In this document: one piece after another, positions 6,914-11,714 of the stretch | Numbering within the stretch: the stretch's first letter is position 1 | Layout: each line of letters starts with the position of its first letter | Source: Parvularculaceae bacterium | Lineage (GTDB): Bacteria; Pseudomonadota; Alphaproteobacteria; Caulobacterales; Parvularculaceae | Direction of reading: 5' to 3' | Assembly: GCA_027080545.1 (NCBI GenBank) | Contig: JALWRV010000392.1 | Coordinates: 1-11,714, forward strand | DNA: 11,714 nt | The notes under the pieces: model-generated | The model's input: the letters and a program-made list of their open reading frames with translations, nothing else | Told to the model about the DNA's origin: nothing | Database searches by the model: none | Position numbers and translations under genes: made by a program

Positions 6914-7120
6914 ATGAGCGAGATATTAACCGATTCCCTCACGGACCCCCATGGGGACAAAATGATGGAGGCGCTTAGCCGTCTTGATTTGTCCATATTA
7001 TCGCTGGATGAGCTAGCTGTGCGCATAGAACAATTGCGTGCCGAAATAAAGCGTACCGAACAAGAACGGGAAAAACGGGGTGGGGCCGCTGAAGCAGCCG
7101 AAGCACTGTTTAAAAGCTGA
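6914..7120 (+). CDS. DUF1192 family small protein
   Basis: The 68-residue protein carries the DUF1192 pattern: LSLDELAVRIEQLRAEIKRTEQERE, a short coiled coil beginning near residue 29, and the ending AEALFKS. AGGAGG at 6900-6905, 8 nt upstream, fixes the start at 6914; an earlier in-frame ATG at 6893 precedes this site. It is divergent from the oxidoreductase gene across about 70 bp. The family is small, common in alphaproteobacteria and uncharacterised. A hairpin follows 24 nt after the stop but lacks a U-tract. Confidence 0.85.
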   Translation: MSEILTDSLTDPHGDKMMEALSRLDLSILSLDELAVRIEQLRAEIKRTEQEREKRGGAAEAAEALFKS

Positions 7121-7458
7121 AGAGAATATATTGCTATACACCCAAAGGGCGTGTGTTGCCCTTGTCCTACTACCCCAATAATGGGTGAAAGAGCCTCTTG
7201 GGATGCGCCCTTTTAGGCCTGCTCTCTTTCCGGTTGTAAAATGTCCCAAGCGAAGCGCCCTTTTTTAAGGGCTGGCATGGCCATTGCGTATTCACCCCTA
7301 TCATGGATGGTGATCGAAGGAACTGTTCAAACGGTAAAATGGTTAAGGGTTTTGTTGGGTTTAAAACAGCGCAATCCCTTGCAAATACCATTGCGTCGAA
7401 CTTGTTTTCGCGTCATCATGCGACTAGAAGCATAATAGTTAAAGAGGGTGCCCTGACA
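7121..7458 (+). other. gene-free stretch with clustered hairpins; possible structured leader or small RNA
   Basis: No convincing gene lies in these 338 bp; the open frames here have unnatural compositions. Positions 7145-7272 are rich in inverted repeats: AAGGGC/GCCCTT (7145-7150 with 7158-7163), GAAAGAG/CTCTTTC (7187-7193 with 7224-7230), CTTGGGA/TCCCAAG (7197-7203 with 7244-7250) and GCCCTT/AAGGGC (7257-7262 with 7267-7272). The second and third stems interlock and cannot both form as simple hairpins. GCGCCCTTTT occurs twice (7205-7214 and 7255-7264), giving alternative partners for the AAGGGC arms. It may be a regulatory leader of the RcdA-like gene or an independent RNA. I match it to no known RNA family. 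From 7273 to 7458 I see nothing clear. Confidence 0.35.
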
Positions 7459-8016
7459 TTGACCAAGGGATTGAAAGAGCAACAGGTTGAGACCAATGAA
7501 GATCGCGCCGCGCGCGACTTTGTTTCATCAAAAATGTTTGCCAATATTTTTGCGATCGGCATGGAGCTGGTCGAAGAAACTGCGACCTATTTGGATGGTC
7601 AGGGACGCGAGGCGGCAAAATCATTATCGCGAGCGGGGGCTTTGTCCTATGCAGGTTGCTCTATGCGCTTGACCACAAGATTGATGCAAATCGCTTCTTG
7701 GCTTTTGGTGTTGCGGGCGGTGCGTGAAGGCGAGATGAGTTACGCAGAAGCAGCCAGCGATAAATATCGCCTGACAAATGATGGCGAAGAAAAATCGGAT
7801 AGAGAACAAACTCGGGTGCGCGGTGAAGGTAAGTTGAACCAAGCGGACGCAGAACTACCAGAGCGCCTTATAGAGCTGGTCGAAGAAACCGATAATTTGC
7901 ACCAGCGTATCGCGCGCATTGATCAAAATTTATTTCCAGCCCAGCCTATGGCTGAACGCAAATTTGGTGCTGCCTCACAATTAGAAGCCCTGCGTGCGGC
8001 TTTTTCTAAATCATAA
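7459..8016 (+). CDS. DUF1465 / RcdA-like protein (regulator of CtrA degradation family)
   Basis: In Caulobacter, RcdA is an adaptor that helps deliver CtrA to the ClpXP protease at the cell pole. The family core is clear here: IGMELVEETATYLDGQGREAAKSL near residues 33-55, then SMRLTTRLMQIASWLLVLRAVREGEM, then a helical LPERLIELVEETDNLHQRI block. A low-complexity, charged linker separates these. I chose the TTG at 7459, preceded by GAGGG 10 nt upstream. It gives 185 residues with a short N-terminal extension like the family. The ATGs at 7303 and 7339 would add up to 52 residues of unlikely composition. The exact start is uncertain. Whether it acts on CtrA in this organism is inferred from the family. 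Confidence 0.8.
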   Translation: MTKGLKEQQVETNEDRAARDFVSSKMFANIFAIGMELVEETATYLDGQGREAAKSLSRAGALSYAGCSMRLTTRLMQIASWLLVLRAVREGEMSYAEAASDKYRLTNDGEEKSDREQTRVRGEGKLNQADAELPERLIELVEETDNLHQRIARIDQNLFPAQPMAERKFGAASQLEALRAAFSKS

Positions 8017-8041
8017 GCATAGAACAAGGCTTATACTGGTC

Positions 8042-8071
8042 TTGATTTCTCTATGAGTGATATAATATAAC
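8042..8071 (+). promoter_or_regulatory. probable promoter of the small-ORF / TonB receptor operon
   Basis: TTGATT at 8042-8047 and TATAAC at 8066-8071 are 18 nt apart, a reasonable sigma-70 match in the right place. Transcription would start near 8078. The -10 is covered by a Zur-like palindrome, so repressor binding would block RNA polymerase. Confidence 0.45.
8057..8071. promoter_or_regulatory. Zur-like operator GTGATATAATATAAC
   Basis: This 15-bp sequence is a palindrome except at one pair of positions (3/13) and the centre, and resembles the GTTATATTATAAC-type boxes bound by the zinc repressor Zur in alphaproteobacteria. It overlaps the candidate -10 element and precedes a ZnuD-like receptor, which makes a Zur role plausible. 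An AT-rich palindrome could also be chance or the target of another Fur-family repressor. Confidence 0.55.
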
Positions 8072-8163
8072 CCGATTGGATGATGCTAAATGCCATGGGT
8101 GAGGGCGTTCTCTCATTCTGGTTTGTTAGCACAAAATTCCTTCGGGTGGTTACGGAAAATTTT

Positions 8164-8472
8164 ATGCGAATAATACGGGTTTATAAAGCAATTTTGATCG
8201 CTTTTGCCTTTTTGTTTGCTCAGAATTTATTACTCATACACGCCACTAAGTTCGGCGATGAGTTTCATACCCATAAAAGCATCACTTGTACCCTCTCCAT
8301 TAGCTGCCATGTGAGTGATCAGGGTTTGATATCGGTGGTGGCTATCATCCCTCCTGCCCCGTTGTATTTTTTGTTCAATTTTGCGTTTGCTCAAATTAAT
8401 CGCAGTTTTGGCGTTGCGATACTCTCTCTCATCAGAGGACCACCCCAACCTTTTAAATTTTACACGCGATAA
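8164..8472 (+). CDS. small membrane or secreted His/Cys protein upstream of the TonB receptor
   Basis: The 102-residue protein starts with a hydrophobic signal or anchor segment (KAILIAFAFLFAQNLLLIHA). A mature part beginning ATKFGDEFHTHKSITC follows, with HTH and two Cys residues (CTLSISC) that could bind metal. A second hydrophobic stretch, a basic region and an RGPPQP motif end it. I recall similar HA-x-x-G...HxH...C proteins with a proline-rich end next to metal-related TonB receptors in other alphaproteobacteria, but cannot verify this here or name a family. The start at 8164 is chosen over 8080 because it begins at the signal segment; its ribosome site is weak. The stop lies in the loop of the hairpin that holds the receptor's ribosome site. 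A role in zinc handling is inferred from context only. Confidence 0.65.
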   Translation: MRIIRVYKAILIAFAFLFAQNLLLIHATKFGDEFHTHKSITCTLSISCHVSDQGLISVVAIIPPAPLYFLFNFAFAQINRSFGVAILSLIRGPPQPFKFYTR

Positions 8473-8491
8473 CAGTTTAAAATTTAAAAGG
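8449..8491 (+). promoter_or_regulatory. hairpin sequestering the TonB receptor ribosome-binding site
   Basis: CCTTTTAAATTTTA at 8449-8462 and TAAAATTTAAAAGG at 8478-8491 are perfect 14-bp inverted arms with a 15-nt spacer. The right arm contains AAAAGG, which sits 7 nt before the receptor ATG at 8499 and is its evident Shine-Dalgarno. The left arm is the coding end of the small ORF, and the small ORF's TAA (8470-8472) is in the loop. A ribosome finishing the small ORF would therefore open the stem. No T-run follows closely enough for a strong terminator. Confidence 0.7.
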
Positions 8492-8498
8492 TATTTTT

Positions 8499-10502
8499 AT
8501 GAAAAAGCTTCTATTTGCAGAAGCAACGTCTTTGGCGTTGCTGTTCCTTTTTGTGTGTTCTCCTACAGCTCAGGCACAAGAGGATGAAATTATTATTACT
8601 GGTTCTCCTATCGCCAAAAGCGAAGACGATATCATTATCGGTGCATCGTCTATGAACAAGGAAGAACTTTCACAACAGCTTTCCGGCACGATTGGTGAGA
8701 CGATTAAAAATGAGCCGGGCGTTAGCTCGACCTTTTTTGGGCCGGGTGCCAGCCGTCCGGTCATTCGCGGGCAAAGCGGAAATCGCGTGGCGATATTAAC
8801 CGATGGACTAGGGGCGCTTGATGCTTCATCTGCCAGCCCTGACCATGCAGTCTCGATAGATCCGGCCAGCGCCGAACGGGTAGAGATCATTCGTGGACCA
8901 GGTATTTTGCGTTATGGCAGTGCGGCAACTGGCGGTGTCGTTAACATCCTTGATGGGCGCATTAAAAGCAAACTGCCAGATCAGTCTTTTGGGGCCAATT
9001 TGCGGGTTGAGGCTTCTAGTGTTGATCAGGGTTGGGAGATTGCGGGAGCATCAGATTTGACCCTTATTGATCGCCAAGGCCACGGCTTGGTTCTCCATAT
9101 AGATGCTGCCAAACGTAAAACGGATGATTATGATATTCCAGGTTTTGCCAAATCCTACCACCAACGAATAAAAGACGGTGTCCAAGGGGGGCGAGATCAT
9201 TTGCTCAACACGGCAACCAAAGTCGATTCTGGTGCCATCGCCCTCACATGGTTGGGCCAGCGGGGGAATTTAGGCGTTGCGGTGAAACAGACCGATAGTT
9301 TTTATGGCGTACCCGGTGGTGACGAGCAGGTTTCCATTGATCTCACGCAAATTCGTTATGACATGAAGGGACAGCTCGATATTCAAGCAGGTCCTTTTAC
9401 GCGACTGCAAATGGTCGCGGGATATGGGGATTATCGTCACGCAGAAATTGAAGATACGGGGGCAACAGGAACGGTTTTTACCAATCAAGGCGTTGAGGGT
9501 CGAATTGAGGCTTTGCATGGTGATATTGGTGGATTTGAAGGGGCATTAGGGGTGCAATTTCTTGATCGGGATTTTGCAGCCTTAGGGGCGGAAGCTTTCA
9601 CCCCGCCCACAAACACCAAAAACGCCGCCATCTATGTGTTCGAGGATTATGATGTCGGATCGGTCCTGATGGAATTCGGTTTACGAGTTGAGCATAGCAA
9701 ACATAAAGAGATCGCAACAGGTCAGGAAATTAAATTTAATGCGACCAGCTTGTCGATTGGTGGACGGTATGATCTTGACGGAGTGGCCAGTATTGGCCTT
9801 ACTATTTTTCGCAATGAACGCGCCCCAGCCGTGGAAGAGCTTTTTTCTGACGGTCCTCACCTCGCCACTAATCAATATGAAGTTGGGAATCCAGCTCTTA
9901 GTTTGGAAACAGCTACGGGTATAGAAATTGCTGCCCATACCGGTACCGAAAAAACCAAATTGACCCTGAATATTTTCAACACCCTTTATGATAAATTTGT
10001 TTATCTGGCACCAACCGGAACCGAGCGGGAGGGTGTTCCCGTATTTCAATTCATGGGGAAGGATGCACGCTTTAGTGGCTTTGAAGCAAGTCTTGAGCGT
10101 GAAATGGGTTCTCTGGGTGTGTTCGATTTTGATAGTGATGTCTCAATAGATTTTGTTCGCGCTCGTCTTTCACAAGGGATATTCCGAGATTTACCGCAAA
10201 TTCCTCCTATGGGTGGACTGGTAGGGCTTGATGCCGATACCGGACGCATCAGCTTTCGGGCTGAATTGGAGTGGGCCAATCGTCAAAATCATATTGCCCA
10301 GTTTGAGACTGGTAGTGGCAGCTATTCAGTGGCTAATATTTATGCCACATGGCAGCCATGGAAAAATCGTGATGATCTCAAAATTAGAGCCTCGATGCGC
10401 AATATGTTCGATGAAGAAGTGCGTCAACAGGCTTCCCCCTTGAAGGATCGGGTGCCTCTGCCTGGCAGAAATTTCAAAATTTCTATCGAAGCAAGTTTCT
10501 AA
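8499..10502 (+). CDS. TonB-dependent outer-membrane receptor, ZnuD-like (probable zinc uptake)
   Basis: This 667-residue protein is an outer-membrane TonB-dependent transporter. A signal peptide ends at AQA (residue 26). A TonB-box-like DEIIITG follows, with a similar DDIIIG some 14 residues later. The plug holds PGVSSTFFGPGASRPVIRGQ and VEIIRGPGILRYGSAATGGVVNI. SSASPDHAVS, with D115-H116, resembles the plug loop that I recall as part of the metal site in ZnuD. The barrel has RNERAPAVEELFSDGPHLATNQYEVGNP, with H454, again ZnuD-like. The C-terminus ends RVPLPGRNFKISIEASF with the terminal Phe needed for barrel assembly. It is translated from a ribosome site inside a hairpin and lies downstream of a Zur-like box. 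Zinc is the favoured substrate. Another metal or chelate remains possible. Confidence 0.88.
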   Translation: MKKLLFAEATSLALLFLFVCSPTAQAQEDEIIITGSPIAKSEDDIIIGASSMNKEELSQQLSGTIGETIKNEPGVSSTFFGPGASRPVIRGQSGNRVAILTDGLGALDASSASPDHAVSIDPASAERVEIIRGPGILRYGSAATGGVVNILDGRIKSKLPDQSFGANLRVEASSVDQGWEIAGASDLTLIDRQGHGLVLHIDAAKRKTDDYDIPGFAKSYHQRIKDGVQGGRDHLLNTATKVDSGAIALTWLGQRGNLGVAVKQTDSFYGVPGGDEQVSIDLTQIRYDMKGQLDIQAGPFTRLQMVAGYGDYRHAEIEDTGATGTVFTNQGVEGRIEALHGDIGGFEGALGVQFLDRDFAALGAEAFTPPTNTKNAAIYVFEDYDVGSVLMEFGLRVEHSKHKEIATGQEIKFNATSLSIGGRYDLDGVASIGLTIFRNERAPAVEELFSDGPHLATNQYEVGNPALSLETATGIEIAAHTGTEKTKLTLNIFNTLYDKFVYLAPTGTEREGVPVFQFMGKDARFSGFEASLEREMGSLGVFDFDSDVSIDFVRARLSQGIFRDLPQIPPMGGLVGLDADTGRISFRAELEWANRQNHIAQFETGSGSYSVANIYATWQPWKNRDDLKIRASMRNMFDEEVRQQASPLKDRVPLPGRNFKISIEASF

Positions 10503-10519
10503 AGATAAATTACTAAAAG

Positions 10520-10548
10520 CCCCTTCGCCTTTCTGCAAGGCGAAGGGG
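10520..10548. terminator. hairpin terminator between convergent genes
   Basis: A perfect 12-bp stem, CCCCTTCGCCTT at 10520-10531 and AAGGCGAAGGGG at 10537-10548, has the loop TCTGC. It lies 17 bp after the receptor stop and 33 bp before the stop of the convergent gene. The minus strand continues with CTTTTAG and the plus strand reaches TATTTTAC only after several bases, so it probably serves both directions, minus slightly better. Confidence 0.75.
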
Positions 10549-10581
10549 GGTGTGCTATTTTACAAATTTTGAACACCAGTC

Positions 10582-11259
10582 CTAATCGAGGCAGATAATA
10601 TTGCCGCTATTGGGGTCAATATCGAGCTTCACACAATCAGCTAGCGGATCGCTATCGGGATTGGGTTGCGGGCTTGGTGAGGGGCTTGGTGCAGGCGGCG
10701 CGATGGGAGCCGGTGCTGGTGCGGGCGCGATGTCTTCGCCATTTTTCATGGCCAGCAACTCAGCCTGCATCCGTGCATCGTCATCATATTTGCGCTTGAT
10801 GAGGGTATAGCTGACCGGTCCTAAAGTGCCTTGAACACTGACCTTCATATTTCCATTGGGCAGCAAGCGAAATTTAGCCGGTCCAAGCAAGGGCAAATCA
10901 TCGGCGACATAGTGTCCGGGGCCAACTCGCGAGAAATTTTGCAGCACCACCATATCCGGTTGAATTTTTAAGGTGAATAAATGTAGCCATGGGTCAACCG
11001 CATAGGCGCGACCCTTTTCAATGCGAATTTTTTTGCGATTGGCTGAGATCAGCCAGACCCCGTCAATGGGAAGGCTTTCAGTTTCTGGAACATCATATTT
11101 GTCCGGCAGGAAGGCACCAATTTGAGGGATGCCAATCGCATCGGCAATGGCTTCGTCCATGCCCTGGGCTTGGGCCGTGGCAGTTAGAATGCCGGGCATA
11201 AGGGCTAAGCTTGTGAGCAGGGCAATAAATTTGCCAAATGGTTTTGCGTGCTGTTTCAT
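10582..11259 (-). CDS. secreted protein of unknown function with proline-rich linker and Cys-containing tail
   Basis: I do not recognise a named family. The 225-residue protein has a classical signal peptide (residues 1-31, ending ATAQA). The body (about 33-175) looks like small beta-strand blocks, for example PIDGVWLISANRKKIRIEKGRAYAV and PNGNMKVSVQGTLGPVSYTLI, the latter resembling a lipocalin- or YceI-like strand pair only in style. An Ala/Pro/Ser-rich linker runs from about 178 to 207, then an 18-residue tail with Cys at 209 and 223 that could form a disulfide. GAGAGGA upstream of the ATG at 11259 supports the start. Export to the periplasm or beyond is likely. It is convergent with the TonB receptor and divergent from the next gene, so probably transcribed alone. 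Confidence 0.75.
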   Translation of the reverse strand: MKQHAKPFGKFIALLTSLALMPGILTATAQAQGMDEAIADAIGIPQIGAFLPDKYDVPETESLPIDGVWLISANRKKIRIEKGRAYAVDPWLHLFTLKIQPDMVVLQNFSRVGPGHYVADDLPLLGPAKFRLLPNGNMKVSVQGTLGPVSYTLIKRKYDDDARMQAELLAMKNGEDIAPAPAPAPIAPPAPSPSPSPQPNPDSDPLADCVKLDIDPNSGNIICLD

Positions 11260-11321
11260 GGGATCCTCTCCATTTGTGATCTGTCCTGCCCCAAATAGAG
11301 CGGAAATATCACCGCCGGGAT

Positions 11322-11343
11322 ATGGGTAGCTTTACCCATTTTT
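11322..11343. repeat. inverted repeat ATGGGTA-GCTT-TACCCAT followed by T-run
   Basis: A perfect 7-bp inverted repeat (11322-11328 and 11333-11339) is followed on the plus strand by TTTT. It lies in the 144-bp region between two divergent genes, where a terminator would not be expected, so an operator is as likely. A plus-strand -10-like TATACA at about 11361 with a poor -35 lies just downstream and may drive the last gene. Confidence 0.35.
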
Positions 11344-11403
11344 GTGGAGGTTCCCCCATGCTATACAATACAGGCTTTAATACCAAAAAAGTAAGACCCA
11401 AAC

Positions 11404-11714
11404 ATGCAGCAAAACCGGTTTCGAAAAATTTTATTATGGATCACTTTTGCGATATTCGGACCTTTGCTGATTGTGAGTGGTTCGGCGCTGGCGCAGGGAG
11501 CGTCTTCTGGTATGCTGGTTTATGACGCGGTTTTCTATTCTGCTTTTTCCACTTTGCTGTTTAGTTTTTTCCTAATCAATTTTGCTCTTAATAATCGCGT
11601 CGGGGTTTTATATTCCGTCTTGTTTTGTCTGAGCTTGGGGCTGGTTTGGATATTGGAAGGGGGGCTAACTAATTTTTGGCCATCACTGGGAGAGGTGGGG
11701 GTAAAACGCCTTTC
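11404..11714 (+). CDS. membrane protein, possible 7TMR-DISM sensor (N-terminal part, cut by window end)
   Basis: The frame opens with ATG at 11404 and stays open to the last base, giving about 103 residues. A basic N-terminus and hydrophobic signal-like segment end near ALAQGASSG. Two hydrophobic helices follow: YDAVFYSAFSTLLFSFFLINFAL and GVLYSVLFCLSLGLVWILEGG, then NFWPSLGEVG. The pattern of helix, short basic loop, helix and a WP motif recalls the start of the 7TMR-DISM membrane domain found in diguanylate cyclases and histidine kinases, but the signalling domain lies outside the window. The upstream ribosome site is weak (GTAAGACC). The family call is tentative; that it is a real exported membrane protein is more secure. 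Confidence 0.55.
   Translation, partial: MQQNRFRKILLWITFAIFGPLLIVSGSALAQGASSGMLVYDAVFYSAFSTLLFSFFLINFALNNRVGVLYSVLFCLSLGLVWILEGGLTNFWPSLGEVGVKRL

Noticed and set aside
7145..7163. Terminator after the DUF1192 gene
   Set aside because: The AAGGGC/GCCCTT stem has only 6 bp and no T-run follows.
7121..7300. 6S RNA or SRP RNA in the gene-free stretch
   Set aside because: The conserved SRP loop sequence and the overall 6S layout are not visible.
7241..7435. A 64-residue open frame beginning MSQAKRPF
   Set aside because: No family resemblance, no ribosome site and it begins inside the hairpin cluster.
7303..7458. N-terminal extension of the RcdA-like protein from the ATG at 7303
   Set aside because: The extra 52 residues have unlikely composition and no family resemblance, and the family core needs only a short extension. 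The TTG at 7459 fits better.
8080..8163. Upstream start of the small His/Cys protein
   Set aside because: It would place 28 odd residues ahead of a normal signal segment and begins almost at the predicted transcription start.

Overview
The window looks like chromosomal DNA from an alphaproteobacterium of moderate G+C. The best evidence is a set of families largely restricted to that class: a DUF1013/TrcR-type cell-cycle regulator, a DUF1465/RcdA-like protein, a DUF1192 protein, two DUF465 (YdcH) proteins and a class IIA HAD protein with a DxWGVLHNG motif. I cannot assign an order or genus. I see no phage, transposon, CRISPR array, tRNA or rRNA.

Left part (1-4462). The tail of an upstream gene overlaps, by TAATG, a lipoprotein carrying a PDZ domain and an M48-type metallopeptidase domain. 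This gene converges on a compact minus-strand cluster. In transcription order the cluster is ubiX (flavin prenyltransferase), a TIGR02444 protein, a DUF465 protein, the HAD protein and ribF (riboflavin kinase/FAD synthetase). Overlaps and gaps of 25-37 nt suggest one operon. RibF makes FMN, and UbiX consumes FMN to make prenylated FMN, so a flavin theme links its two ends.

Middle part (4463-8016). A second DUF465 gene ends in a strong terminator shared with convergent trcR. TrcR has a good minus-strand promoter whose -35 lies in a CCTTGG/CCAAGG palindrome. Upstream lie a zinc-free quinone oxidoreductase (minus) and, divergently, a DUF1192 protein. A gene-free stretch with several alternative hairpins follows, then the RcdA-like gene.

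Right part (8017-11714). The most interesting unit is a probable zinc-uptake operon. A Zur-like palindrome overlaps a promoter, followed by a small membrane or secreted His/Cys protein and a ZnuD-like TonB-dependent receptor. The receptor's Shine-Dalgarno sits in the right arm of a perfect 14-bp inverted repeat. The left arm is the end of the small ORF, and that ORF's stop codon is in the loop, which is a layout suited to translational coupling. A terminator separates the receptor from a convergent secreted protein with a proline-rich linker. The window ends inside a membrane protein that resembles the start of a 7TMR-DISM sensor.
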